Shown in pieces: positions 51,852 through 61,369 of a stretch of 64,000 nucleotides of DNA; the first letter of the stretch is position 1, and every line of letters starts with the position of its first letter. The notes beneath the pieces were generated by a model. It made no database searches and was not told where the DNA came from. It was given only the letters and a program-made list of their open reading frames with translations. This DNA comes from Halocatena pleomorpha. GTDB lineage: Archaea; Halobacteriota; Halobacteria; Halobacteriales; Haloarculaceae. Where the stretch lies: contig NZ_RRCH01000014.1 in assembly GCF_003862495.1 (NCBI RefSeq), positions 124,001 to 188,000 on the forward strand, in the 5' to 3' direction. Made by a program: the position numbers and the translations under genes.

Positions 51852-53867
51852 TTAGGAGATGGTAATCGTGAGTTCGTGCGTCGTGGTGTCCCCTTCGTTG
51901 TCGGTCGCTGTCAACGCGACGGTGTAGTTGCCGGGAGCGTCATACGCGTGGGCGTTCCACCACCCAGTGGCGGTAGTGCCGTCACCGAACGTCCAATTTA
52001 ACGACGTGATCCACTGTCCACTTCCAGACGTGTCCGTTACTTGGAACGTGATCCGTTCGCCCACCGACGCCGTCGTCGTGCTCGGATTCAACTCCGCGAG
52101 TACGGTCCCCGACCCGTCATCGTCCGTAGTTGTTGCCGTAACGGTAGTCGTTGTCGACTCGTTACCCGCGCCATCGACTGCCTGAACGCCGATTTCGTAA
52201 GTGCTCCCTGCGGACAAGCCCGATACCGTCGTCTGGGTCATCCCCGCCGCGACGGTCTGGTCTTGGCTCCCATCGACAGACACCACGTAGTGGTCCAGTC
52301 CGGAGCCACCGGTGTCCGAGGCGGCATCCCAGGCGACAGTCACCGAAGAGTTCGTTGTCGAATTTATTGACAGGTTCGTGGGTGTACTCGGAGCCGTCGT
52401 GTCGTCACTCCCACCACCACTGCCGTCAACGGTGATCGTCACGGTTGTCGTACCCGCAGCGTCAGTCACCACCGTGGTTGTTGTCGCTCTATCGCTGTCG
52501 GTTTCGGCAGCGATCTCGTACTCACCGAGGAACGCCGATGTAGTGTAGGTGCCACTGCCGTCGGTTGTGGCGGTTTCATCGGTCCACCACTCATCAAACA
52601 CCAGACCAGTCCAGACATCGTATGCCGGTTTCTGCGACCAATCATCGTAGAACAGCGGGGCTTCATTCTCCCAGTGACGGGCGTCCCAAAAGCCCCACAT
52701 GATGAAGCTATCGACACCCGGATGACTGAACGCTCCCCGGAGATAGTTGTCCAACATGTCCGCCCGTTCTTGGTCGCTGTTCCAATCGTCGCCGTTGTAG
52801 GTGTCGAACTCGGTGATCTTCACCCGAGCGCCGTGGTCGGCCCACTTGTTGATCTCGCTGACGACCTGGCTGGCACTGATCCGTCCATCCGGATTGGAAT
52901 TGGAGTTGAAACTCCCAGTGCGGGCGGCCACGTGAGCCTGCAAACCAACCGTATCTAGTTGGACAGCATTGTTGTTGATGTGGTCGATCTCGGTCTCATA
53001 ACGACTGTCAGTGTACGCATACGGGAACTGATTGAAGTCGTTGACGCCAATGCCGACATCTAACCCGTTTGTGCTGATGACTGACGCGGCGTGGTCATAC
53101 CAGTCGGCCAGCAGTTGGGACGTCCACGGGACGACATCGCCAGTCCACGGTTCGTCGGTGTTGATCTGATCGCCGTAAACACCTAACTGAAGCTGATAGG
53201 TGTGCATCACTTCGTTGACAATCTCCCATTCGGTAATATCCTCGCCGTAGTGAGTGATGATGTCCTCGATGTGCTGCATCGATCGGTCTCGGATGGTTTG
53301 GGCGTCCTCGTTGTCAATGGCCGTTTGGACATCGTCAGGAATAGCACTCACACCGTCCCGGCCCCAGACGCAGACGTGCCCGCGCACATCCAACCCCTGA
53401 TCGAGAAGCCACTGAGTGGCTTGGTCAGCAAGCTGCTGTTCGTTCTCCCAGAACCGCCATTTGTGACGATTTTCTAACACTGTCGTGTTAAACAGTTCCG
53501 GGATGTAAGTACGGTAGTTGTCACCGGCGCTGGAGTTGTTGATCAGTGTATTGGCGTTGACGGCGGTACCGAAGTTGAAGGCGTGGGTCTGTTGGGTTAT
53601 GGAAACGTCGGCGTCCGCGACGGGCGAGCCGTCGGCGTTCTCGACGACGATTTCTACGGTTCCCGTACGATGCTCTTGGATCCGTTCGTCGATCGTCTTG
53701 GAGGTATCCGCCGGCTGGGCCGTCGCTGGACGGGCACCGAGACCACCTAACGCGCCGAGAACACCGAGTCCCCCGAGCACACGCATGTACTCACGGCGGT
53801 TGAGGCGACTCCCTGATCGCTCGTTCGATGCACCTGTCAGACTCGATCGCTCATGCTCGCTTGTCAT
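51852..53867 (-). CDS. Secreted GH10 endo-1,4-beta-xylanase with FN3 and PKD domains
   Basis: A 671-residue protein. The N-terminus has a Tat-type signal (SRLNRREYMRVLGGLGVLGALGG). A beta-rich domain (about 60-100, TVEIVVENADGSPVADADVSI) precedes the GH10 catalytic barrel (about 105-410). The acid/base E219 lies in EWEIVNEVM and the nucleophile E353 in VKITEFDTY. A Ser/Thr-rich linker leads to a fibronectin type III domain (about 490-585) and a PKD-like domain (about 600-671, SLNWTFGDGTTATG). It should cut xylan outside the cell. A TATA-like TTTTATAG at 53907-53914 (minus) suggests a leader of about 18 bases. Confidence 0.86.
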   Translation of the reverse strand: MTSEHERSSLTGASNERSGSRLNRREYMRVLGGLGVLGALGGLGARPATAQPADTSKTIDERIQEHRTGTVEIVVENADGSPVADADVSITQQTHAFNFGTAVNANTLINNSSAGDNYRTYIPELFNTTVLENRHKWRFWENEQQLADQATQWLLDQGLDVRGHVCVWGRDGVSAIPDDVQTAIDNEDAQTIRDRSMQHIEDIITHYGEDITEWEIVNEVMHTYQLQLGVYGDQINTDEPWTGDVVPWTSQLLADWYDHAASVISTNGLDVGIGVNDFNQFPYAYTDSRYETEIDHINNNAVQLDTVGLQAHVAARTGSFNSNSNPDGRISASQVVSEINKWADHGARVKITEFDTYNGDDWNSDQERADMLDNYLRGAFSHPGVDSFIMWGFWDARHWENEAPLFYDDWSQKPAYDVWTGLVFDEWWTDETATTDGSGTYTTSAFLGEYEIAAETDSDRATTTTVVTDAAGTTTVTITVDGSGGGSDDTTAPSTPTNLSINSTTNSSVTVAWDAASDTGGSGLDHYVVSVDGSQDQTVAAGMTQTTVSGLSAGSTYEIGVQAVDGAGNESTTTTVTATTTDDDGSGTVLAELNPSTTTASVGERITFQVTDTSGSGQWITSLNWTFGDGTTATGWWNAHAYDAPGNYTVALTATDNEGDTTTHELTITIS

Positions 53868-54943
53868 GCTAACATACCACCTGCGTTCAACTGATATCTG
53901 TCTAATACTATAAAAGTTGTGTTAACACTGAATTTCACCACCAAATAGATGTAGCTATTTCTGGCGCACATATCAAGGCGTGCCGATCGATTGCGGATCG
54001 ATCGTGTATCACTCATGGTGATATCCGTCGAATTCTGCTTCTATCGATAGTAAGGACAGATTTTAACTTTCTCTTCAGTTATATTCTATTTTTATTAAAA
54101 TTACTCAATTTATGAAGTAGATAGTATGGTATTGCTCGTTTGTGTATATTCTTCCATATGGAAAACGTTAGTGGAAAATACACGGCAAACGTATACCATC
54201 TCGGCGGAGTGGGAACGATGTCGGTGTCATGGCGATGGATATCGCGGTTGACACCGGTGAAGTCGTACTACCGCGTCGTTCTTAGTCGTCTATAACGGTA
54301 TCTTTTACATCAGTACAACTGTAATGTCACACTGGACAGACAGTACTGGAGATCACTCCGACGGATCTGTCGATCTGATCACGGGACTCGTTGTACGGAG
54401 TCAAGCCGACATCGAGACGAGGCCGTCCGTGAGCAAGCAGCGGGGGATCAGGATGAGCAAGGTAGGCTAACGCTACTGGAACAAGAGCGGTGCCGGTGGG
54501 AGAGGTCCGGCGAGGTGTCGTGCTCACAGCAACGAGACAGGTCGACAGGGTAGTCCGTTCGACAGTATGTTACCTGTGGACTATCAGCGGACAGTTTGAC
54601 ATCACCGTCATGGGGAGATTCAGAGCGATATCATACATCTGTGAAACGGACCGCCGTTCATTCCCACACGTGTCGTATTCGCGGAGTCGAACAGTTTCCA
54701 GTCACCATTTCCGTCCAAAAGACCCAGATCATCGGTGGTGAAGAATCACCAAACGAGTCCTTACCCAAAGGCGGTTCCTCTATTCGACACTTGATGTACT
54801 ATCGGAATTAATCTCTAAATTACAATGTTGCGTCCCGGTGTCGTAGTACACGTTGTGTTACTGGCGAGGGGTCGTATCGGGGTTCGCTGAACGATCCTCG
54901 GTGAGTGATCGCGGGCAGTCCGGGATAACCGGGGGAACCAGTC
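53868..54943. other. Long intergenic region upstream of the xylanase and ATP-grasp genes
   Basis: About 1.08 kb. It holds the xylanase promoter, the palindrome at 53984-54004 and an AT-rich stretch at 54060-54160. A 44-codon frame at 54159-54293 and longer frames to 54741 have no recognisable features. I see no RNA gene. Confidence 0.4.
53984..54004. repeat. Palindrome CGATCGAT-N5-ATCGATCG
   Basis: An exact 8-base inverted repeat with a 5-base spacer lies 117-137 bases upstream of the xylanase start. It may be an operator for the xylanase gene or an RNA hairpin. Confidence 0.35.
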
Positions 54944-56152
54944 ATGAATGAAGTGCTCGTCCTCGACAGTAATGGGCAGGCGGCCCTTAGCATCGTTCGG
55001 TCGCTTGGCAGACACGGCGTCCGCGTTACCGCTGGAACGGAGCGGCGGTTCGCCCTCGGACCGGTATCAAGGTACGCGACGGACACGTACATCCACCCGG
55101 ATCCAGCTGACGACTGTTATGCCTTTCTCGACCACCTCCGGGCGCATTTAGTTGACAACGACTATTTCGCGGTCGTTCCGGTCACGGGGAAGACGACGAC
55201 GCTTTTATCCCGTCATAAAGACGAGATCGAACGAACAGGAACGGTCGTTGCTGCCGAGGACTGGGAAACACTCTCACTCGTGTATGACAAGGCGAACACG
55301 TTCGAACTCGCCGCAGAGCTCAATGTTCCGGCCCCTGGGACCTTCACCCCAGAGTCACAGACCGATCTCGATCGGATCCGAAACGAGTTGTCGTATCCGG
55401 CGGTGATCAAATCACGGAGCAAGAGCATGTGGACTGAGAACGGAGAACACGAATTGAGCCGCGTCAACGATTCCTATTACGTCCGCTCGCCGGATGAACT
55501 CTCATCGACCTACGAAATGATTCGCACATCGAACGACGTGTTTGAGGAGTACCCACCCCTGGTTCAGGAATACGTCCCAGGGGAAACCCAGACAACGGTC
55601 GTTTTGGCTGACGAAGGTGAGATTCTCGCGCACTTCCAAGAGCGACGACTGCGGACCGATCCACCGAGTGGTGGGAACTCGACGCTTCTCGATGGTGTCC
55701 GAAACCAGCGGATGTTTGAGTCTGCTCGGACGCTGATCGAGCGACTGGAGTGGACAGGTCCAGCGCAGGTCGAGTTCATGAAGCGTCCCGACGGAGAGTT
55801 TCAGCTCATTGAGATAAATGGTCGGTACTGGGGATCGCTCCCGCTTGCGATAAACAGCGGGGTCGACTTCCCGTGGCTCCACTATCGGCTGCTGCGTGGC
55901 GATCGGCCGAGGGCGGTCGGGAGCTATCGGACGGATGTCGTCCAACGGCGCTTGCTGTATGGAGACCTCAACTGGCTCCACCACCATCTCGCAGACGGTG
56001 ATCTCCGTGCGGTTGGACCGTTCTGCCGGGCATTCGTCGGACCGAAGCATACGTTCGTGTCGGTCGACGATCCACGGCCCACCGGTATCGCCCTCCTCCA
56101 AGCAGTTGAACTCGGTACTGGACAGCTTTTGAAAATGCTTCACCTGACGTAG
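54944..56152 (+). CDS. ATP-grasp superfamily ligase (carboxylate-amine ligase-like)
   Basis: A 402-residue protein. An N-terminal Rossmann-like domain (VLVLDSNGQAALSIVRSLGRHGV) is followed by ATP-grasp: the nucleotide Lys in YPAVIKSRSKSM, the QEYVPGE block and the metal site QLIEINGRYWGSLPLAINSG. This resembles PylC/carbamoyl-phosphate type ATP-grasp proteins that act on small acids. The product is not known. It stands alone, converging on a GNAT gene. Confidence 0.75.
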   Translation: MNEVLVLDSNGQAALSIVRSLGRHGVRVTAGTERRFALGPVSRYATDTYIHPDPADDCYAFLDHLRAHLVDNDYFAVVPVTGKTTTLLSRHKDEIERTGTVVAAEDWETLSLVYDKANTFELAAELNVPAPGTFTPESQTDLDRIRNELSYPAVIKSRSKSMWTENGEHELSRVNDSYYVRSPDELSSTYEMIRTSNDVFEEYPPLVQEYVPGETQTTVVLADEGEILAHFQERRLRTDPPSGGNSTLLDGVRNQRMFESARTLIERLEWTGPAQVEFMKRPDGEFQLIEINGRYWGSLPLAINSGVDFPWLHYRLLRGDRPRAVGSYRTDVVQRRLLYGDLNWLHHHLADGDLRAVGPFCRAFVGPKHTFVSVDDPRPTGIALLQAVELGTGQLLKMLHLT

Positions 56153-56162
56153 TGTACTACCG

Positions 56163-56642
56163 CTACATTTTCTTTTGCATTCTAATTGCTGGTATGTCTG
56201 GACTCCCGGCTTCGTTCGCGTCGATCTCCTCTTTTACTTCAAATCCACACGATTCATAGAACCCGACGGCGTTCATTGCTGCGTACGTTTCGAGTAATTG
56301 TATGTTCTCTCTACAGCAGTGATTTTCGACATGTCTGAGAAGGTCCGTTCCAACCCCGTTTCCAGCGTGGTTTGGATCGACGAAGATGCCAGAAAGGTAC
56401 CGTTCATTCAAATGAACAACGGAGAATCCGACCGTCGTATCATCATTCTTCGCTATGACAGAATAGTAACTATTATCATCAAAAACTGCATGACTGATGT
56501 TCTCTGATCCATGATCGGACGGTGCTAGATGTTGCATCTGCTCGTCGGAATAGTAGTCACCGGCGTGGCGTCGGATTGCAGCGACTTGTATCCGGGCCAT
56601 CTCCGGTGCATCGTCGGCCTGTGCAGGGCGAATCTCTACCAT
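56163..56642 (-). CDS. GNAT-family N-acetyltransferase
   Basis: A 159-residue GNAT protein with motif A GIFVDPNHAGNGVGTDLLRHVE (acetyl-CoA pyrophosphate loop) and the late NAVGFYESCGF. It transfers an acetyl group from acetyl-CoA to an unknown amine or protein N-terminus. The stop lies ten bases from the stop of the ATP-grasp gene. It diverges from the DsbA-like gene. Confidence 0.8.
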   Translation of the reverse strand: MVEIRPAQADDAPEMARIQVAAIRRHAGDYYSDEQMQHLAPSDHGSENISHAVFDDNSYYSVIAKNDDTTVGFSVVHLNERYLSGIFVDPNHAGNGVGTDLLRHVENHCCRENIQLLETYAAMNAVGFYESCGFEVKEEIDANEAGSPDIPAIRMQKKM

Positions 56643-56850
56643 ACCTATTAATTGATCATCTATGAGAGTTATACGTTATGTTCATTTTTGAACGCGGGAT
56701 TGGACACCAATCGTGATTGAACAGGTAATGTGGCGTGTTCGTCCACGCTATATCCGCAACCGATTCCGACATCAAAAAGGAATGAACGCAGTGAAGAATC
56801 GGTACAACCATATGTACGAAGCAGTAGCATCTATCAACAGGAACGTTACA

Positions 56851-57630
56851 ATGGATCAGAAGCTAGGAAGCCGAACACGACGGGCACTTCTCCGGAGTGG
56901 AGCGCTTGCGCTCGCTGGCGGGATGGCAGGATGTACTGAAGGCCCAACGAACGCCAATAACCAACCATCCACATCGACGGAAACGACGACGCCCCAGCCC
57001 ACTTCGACGGATAGCTCTGGTCGTTCGTTTCCCTACCTCCACACTGCGTCAGGAACGACTGCATACGGCATTGCACTCGACGGGAAGCCGGTGTTCGGGA
57101 AAGAGGATGCCCCCGTCGATATGTATTACTGGAGTGAACTGAACTGCGAGTACTGTAGTGAGTTCGTGAAGAAGATCTTCCCCCAGATCCTCAAAAACGA
57201 AGTGGCAAACGGAACCCTCCGTGTCGTTGCGCTCGAATTACCGTACAAGACAGAGAACTCGTGGCCGGCCGCTATTTTAACCACGTGTGTGTGGAAGCAG
57301 GTCTCTGATACCAATCCGAACAAGTTTTGGGAGTGGTACCGCACTATGTACGAGAAGCAAAAGAAGCCGGGGAGTGGCTGGGCCGATCAAGAAAACCTCC
57401 TCCAGATCACGGAAAACGTCGGAATAGATCCCGCACCCGTCAAATCGTGTGTCGATTCACAGGGCGACCAGATCAAACAAAAGATCGAAGAAGAGATCCC
57501 CTCCAAATCGAAGATACCTGCAACACCGGGATTCATTCTTTTCAACCGAGAATCGGAACAATCGTCGAAGATCATCGGTACACAACCATACGAGACGTTC
57601 AAAGCTAAGATCAGTGGAATGCAAGGGTAA
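56851..57630 (+). CDS. DsbA-like thioredoxin-fold lipoprotein
   Basis: A 259-residue protein. The N-terminus has a twin-arginine motif (RTRRALLRSGALAL) and lipobox GMAGC with C28, then a Ser/Thr linker. The thioredoxin fold has C99-E-Y-C102 (LNCEYCSEFVKKIFPQI) and the cis-Pro region ATPGFILFN. It probably makes or isomerises disulfides outside the cell. ATG 56851 is used because the signal starts there; the upstream frame to 56713 is basic and not signal-like. Confidence 0.8.
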   Translation: MDQKLGSRTRRALLRSGALALAGGMAGCTEGPTNANNQPSTSTETTTPQPTSTDSSGRSFPYLHTASGTTAYGIALDGKPVFGKEDAPVDMYYWSELNCEYCSEFVKKIFPQILKNEVANGTLRVVALELPYKTENSWPAAILTTCVWKQVSDTNPNKFWEWYRTMYEKQKKPGSGWADQENLLQITENVGIDPAPVKSCVDSQGDQIKQKIEEEIPSKSKIPATPGFILFNRESEQSSKIIGTQPYETFKAKISGMQG

Positions 57631-57974
57631 TAGACCCATCTCCCATATAAAATGATGTGTGTGACACAGTCATAAAGTGATACAAGATTGTCACCACACC
57701 ATTGTCAGTTCCTACGTCCGGCTGAGAGTAACGGGCCGCTGTAGCGTTCATGGTCGTACAACTCAGATTTGAGTTCGGATTCTGAGATATATCATCGCTG
57801 TCTGTAGGACGGCCGACGCTCCACAGGTGGACCGGAGATCCGCATTAGCGGGGATCACCCGAGTTATCGGTCTTTCGAAATGTACAATTAGTTGTAGCTG
57901 AAGAGCTGAATCGATGTCGTGTTCCGTGTAGCGTCATCCGCTAGTATAACAGGCGCGCAACCGATCTGTTGGAT
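57631..57974. other. Intergenic region before tetR
   Basis: No gene is seen. It contains the TATA-like AGTATAAC at about 57940-57947, about 30 bases before ATG 57975. Confidence 0.4.
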
Positions 57975-58619
57975 ATGACTGCCTCGGGTTCGGATTCTTC
58001 TGCGGAAACTCGTACAGCGATTATGGAAGCCACGTTCCGGGCGCTCAGCGAACACGGTTACTCGGAGCTCCGGATGCGCGATATCGGTGAAGAACTAGAC
58101 GTGAGTCGGTCACTCATCCACTACCATTACGACAGCAAACACGATCTCATCTCCGCGTTCTTGGAGTACATCGTCGAACAGTACGAGGGGAGCGTCGACG
58201 TGACTGAAGAAACTGATCCGTGGTCGGAACTCGACCGTCGGATCGACCAGTGTCTCTTCGGTCCCGAGTTCGACGACGGATTCGGTCACTGGGAACGGAT
58301 GCGTGTTTATCACGAACTGTTCTCCCAAGCACAACACGACGAGCGCCATCAAGAGATATTCAACAGACACTACGAACGGATTCGGGGGAGCATCACACAG
58401 GTGATCGAGCGCGGAATCGAAGAGGAGATGTTCCGTACCGTGAACGCCGACGAGATAGCTCAGCTCATCACCGACATCATCCACGTTGCCCGAGAGCGAA
58501 AGATTTCGCTTGGGCAGGATGACGCACCCGAACAGGCACGGCGTGCCATCGATACGTTCGTCCTCGCATCGCTCGTGAATCCTGAATTCGTCGTCACCTC
58601 GATGAAATCCTCGAACTGA
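57975..58619 (+). CDS. TetR-family transcription repressor
   Basis: A 214-residue protein. The N-terminal helix-turn-helix is seen as AIMEATFRALSEHGYSELRMRDIGEELDVSRSLIHYHYDSKHDLISAFL (residues about 15-65), followed by the helical ligand domain. It probably represses the dioxygenase gene downstream; two copies of a TTGACCA-N2-TGGTCAA-like palindrome lie between them. ATG 57975 is preferred to the TTG at 57969. Confidence 0.88.
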   Translation: MTASGSDSSAETRTAIMEATFRALSEHGYSELRMRDIGEELDVSRSLIHYHYDSKHDLISAFLEYIVEQYEGSVDVTEETDPWSELDRRIDQCLFGPEFDDGFGHWERMRVYHELFSQAQHDERHQEIFNRHYERIRGSITQVIERGIEEEMFRTVNADEIAQLITDIIHVARERKISLGQDDAPEQARRAIDTFVLASLVNPEFVVTSMKSSN

Positions 58620-58669
58620 GACACTGACACTCTAAACAGTGCATCCTCCCGGTGTGGAACAGCACCCTG

Positions 58670-58685
58670 TTGACCAGATGGTAAA
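58670..58685. promoter_or_regulatory. Candidate TetR operator, site 1
   Basis: TTGACCAGATGGTAAA is a 16-base near-palindrome with one mismatch. The enclosed TGTTGACCAGATGG at 58668-58681 is the exact reverse complement of CCATCTGGTCAACA at 58899-58912. It lies 51 bases after the tetR stop. Confidence 0.55.
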
Positions 58686-58883
58686 AAGAAGTAGTTTCTG
58701 AAAAATCTCGTGGGCCGATCAGGTGACGGCTGGCAACCACGGGTGGCGTGAGGAAGAACGATCTACGCCTGCTGAGAGCAAGGAGTGACAGTGCTCAACC
58801 GCTACAGTCGTCAGATTCGCCACCGATAGGCCGAGTGGCGCCGATTTCGATCCGTTCCGGAAGGGACGAAAATTTGTCCATAG

Positions 58884-58892
58884 TTTTTTATA
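58884..58892 (+). promoter_or_regulatory. TATA box of the dioxygenase gene
   Basis: TTTTTTATA predicts transcription from about 58914, leaving a leader of about ten bases. The operator at 58895-58910 lies between it and the start, a place where a bound repressor would block initiation. Confidence 0.5.
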
Positions 58893-58894
58893 CA

Positions 58895-58910
58895 TTGTCC
58901 ATCTGGTCAA
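58895..58910. promoter_or_regulatory. Candidate TetR operator, site 2
   Basis: TTGTCCATCTGGTCAA has one mismatch in its symmetry. It is the inverted partner of site 1 and sits between the TATA box and the expected transcription start of the dioxygenase gene, just after tetR. Confidence 0.6.
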
Positions 58911-58923
58911 CAGTGGTGACACC

Positions 58924-59871
58924 ATGGGAGAAATCAACGGACTACACCACATAACCGCGTTCGCTAGCAATCCCCAAGAGAATCTCGACTTCTTTCAGAA
59001 CGTTCTCGGGATGCGATTTATCAAACGGACAGTTCGATTCGACGTTCCCGAGGAGATTTATCACCTCTACTATGGGGACGAGGTCGGTACCGCAGGTTCG
59101 ATTGTCACGTTCTTTCCGATCCGAGATATGCCCGACGGCGAGGTCGGCAAAGGCCAGATCAGCGGGTGCGGTCTCATCATCCCCGAAGGGTCTGTCAGTT
59201 ACTGGGAAGCTCGATTCGATGAACACGGTGTCGAGTACGTAACGACCGAACGGTTCAATGAAACTGCGATCGAGTTCACCGATCCCGACGGGACGCCGTT
59301 CGAACTCGTAACAGGAGAATCAGAGATCGATCCGTGGGACGGTAGTGATGTACCCCCCGAACACGGTGTGCAAGGGCTTCATAGCGCGACTATCCACTCG
59401 AACGATCCCGCCGGGACGTTCCGCGCACTGAAGACGATGGGGTGGGAACGGGTCGGCCGACAGGACTATCCCCAGACGGGTGATCGGGTCCGCTTCGAAG
59501 CCCCCGGTGCTCGGACGGGAGCCGACTTCATCGACGTTCTGATCCGACCGAACGCCTCTCAAGGGGTCACGGGAACCGGGACGTTCCTCCACGTCGCGTT
59601 TGACGCTGGCGAGAAAGAAGAACAGAAAGAGTGGAGTGACCGGTTCAGGGACGCCGGTCTGATTACGACCTCACGGAAGGACCGCGATTACTTCTGGTCG
59701 ATGTACTTCACGGAACCCGGCGGAGCGGTCTTCGAGTTCGCAACGACCGGGCCGGGTATGACGCTCGACGAGAACATCGACGAGCTCGGTGAACACCTCC
59801 GTGTTCCAGACTGGCTCGATGTCGATGTCGAGTACATTGACGAACAGCTTCCGGATCTCACGCTCGACTAA
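58924..59871 (+). CDS. Ring-cleaving dioxygenase (VOC/glyoxalase family, MhqO-like)
   Basis: A 315-residue protein made of two vicinal-oxygen-chelate repeats. The start GEINGLHHITAFASNPQENLDFFQNVLGMRFIKRTV and the later GVQGLHSATIHSNDP...HVAFDA are typical of MhqO/LinE-like enzymes that open quinols or catechols with oxygen and a divalent metal (His in LHHIT and LHSAT, Glu near the end FEFAT). Induction by a quinone or aromatic through the TetR protein is plausible. It is followed after 56 bases by a TatD-like gene. Confidence 0.82.
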   Translation: MGEINGLHHITAFASNPQENLDFFQNVLGMRFIKRTVRFDVPEEIYHLYYGDEVGTAGSIVTFFPIRDMPDGEVGKGQISGCGLIIPEGSVSYWEARFDEHGVEYVTTERFNETAIEFTDPDGTPFELVTGESEIDPWDGSDVPPEHGVQGLHSATIHSNDPAGTFRALKTMGWERVGRQDYPQTGDRVRFEAPGARTGADFIDVLIRPNASQGVTGTGTFLHVAFDAGEKEEQKEWSDRFRDAGLITTSRKDRDYFWSMYFTEPGGAVFEFATTGPGMTLDENIDELGEHLRVPDWLDVDVEYIDEQLPDLTLD

Positions 59872-59927
59872 TAGGATTCGGAGATCGAATCGGTGATTGA
59901 ATAGCACAGAAAGCGGACTCAAGCACG

Positions 59928-60923
59928 ATGGACACCCACTATCCGACGAACCGACCGATCGACGCTGAACAAGGAGCAACGACGACGTTTCCGACAGAGC
60001 TGACGAACATCCCGTGGATCGATGTTCACAACCATGCTCACACCCTTTCGTGGAACGACCGCGAGAAATTCGCGTTGAGCGGCTGCGAATCGATGGTAAT
60101 GATGGCAGCCGCCTACTACTGGACGCCGTACAAGCCGGTCAAGCCACAGGATGTCCAGTACCTCTGGGACGACGCGCTCAATCGCCTCGGCCAGATCAAA
60201 CAGGCCCACGTCTTTGACGCGAAACTCGGAATTGGGATTCACACCGGTGCGCGGGTCGATGAGTATGAAGTCCTGTTGGAGCGGCTGCCAGCCTACTGCA
60301 CACTCGACGACGTTGCTGCTGTCGGAGAGATCGGGATCACTGCCGAACAGCACGTGGCGCAGTGGCCGCTTGACGATCAAAAGCACGTGACGCGGCGGCA
60401 GATGGAGATCGCCGACGACAACGACATCCCAGCGATCGCCCACACGCCGCCGGATCTCAGTGACGTTGAAATCCCCTTCCGCGAGCGGGGGATGATTCCC
60501 GGATACGAACTCGACATGGAACAGCAACAGCCGTCTGTCATCGACGCGGCGGACGAGCGCCGAGCCGCGATCGAACTCGACATCGAATGTAAAGACGAAG
60601 CAGGGCTCCCAGATGATCGCCTTGTTCTTTCACACGCCGATCAGGAAGCGGCCTCGTACGTGATGGAGAGCACGGACTGTTATCTGAGTTTCACGGTGAG
60701 CTATCCGTGGCTACTCGGCGTGACACCACAGGATGTCGCCGCAGTCATCGAGAAATACGGCCCGGATCGCGTTCTAGTAGAGACCGACAGCGCGGGGATC
60801 CTCCGGAGCGACGTGTTCGCGTTCAAGCGGACCATCTTCGAACTCTATCGACTCGGGATCGATGTCGATACGATCAGACAAGTCGTTTATGAGAATCCAC
60901 GGGACGTTTTACGCACCGACTGA
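59928..60923 (+). CDS. TatD-family metal-dependent hydrolase
   Basis: A 331-residue TIM-barrel hydrolase. The metal motif is PWIDVHNHAHT, the carboxylate in VGEIGITAEQH, later His in IAHTPPDL and LSHADQEA, and the D in VETDSAG. It lies in the TatD superfamily, whose members are nucleases or hydrolases, but is divergent. It lies 56 bases after the dioxygenase gene and may share its operon. The substrate is unknown. Confidence 0.78.
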   Translation: MDTHYPTNRPIDAEQGATTTFPTELTNIPWIDVHNHAHTLSWNDREKFALSGCESMVMMAAAYYWTPYKPVKPQDVQYLWDDALNRLGQIKQAHVFDAKLGIGIHTGARVDEYEVLLERLPAYCTLDDVAAVGEIGITAEQHVAQWPLDDQKHVTRRQMEIADDNDIPAIAHTPPDLSDVEIPFRERGMIPGYELDMEQQQPSVIDAADERRAAIELDIECKDEAGLPDDRLVLSHADQEAASYVMESTDCYLSFTVSYPWLLGVTPQDVAAVIEKYGPDRVLVETDSAGILRSDVFAFKRTIFELYRLGIDVDTIRQVVYENPRDVLRTD

Positions 60924-61369
60924 TCGCTCGGTGTGGCCCTCGCGCCGACGCCGCGCTACTTGATGAATCGACAACGGCTCCGTGTGGCTGATTCCCAGGA
61001 TTTGAGAATCGGCCCATCTTATTTACCCTTTCATTCAGAAAATTAGCCATTGAAATCCCATATTGTGAGGGGATGAACTGTATAACGTTCCACGAAAACC
61101 ATGATCGAAATCATTCGCAGATACGACAGTCCCTACCGTCGATCCACACGGAATGGGAACGAGGAACGATTCGACGCCGTTGATCAGATTCACAGTCAGT
61201 GTACGTACCGCTGTCTGACGCGTGAAAATGAATTCCCATGTGTAGCTATTTACCTCAACGCTCCACCGAAGTGGACAAATAAAACAGGTGAACCGAGTGA
61301 CGATCCGCGCGCGGTATCAAGAACTCAGCAAGGCGCGTGGCACCGCAAACGAAAAACAGTGATTGCGTG
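60924..61369. other. Intergenic region, weak ORF only
   Basis: An 89-codon frame (61101-61370) overlaps the next start as TGATG, but its translation is basic and unlike haloarchaeal proteins, so it is left out as a gene. A stem GGCTGATTC...GAATCGGCC lies at about 60986-61014 with one mismatch. Confidence 0.35.

Larger units (their letters stand above)
58620..58923. other. Intergenic region between tetR and the dioxygenase gene
   Basis: No gene is seen in these 304 bases. Besides the operator pair and the dioxygenase promoter I see nothing notable. Confidence 0.4.

Noticed and set aside
54159-54293. 44-codon ORF in the long gap after the xylanase
   Set aside because: No family, no promoter at a suitable distance; other frames compete.
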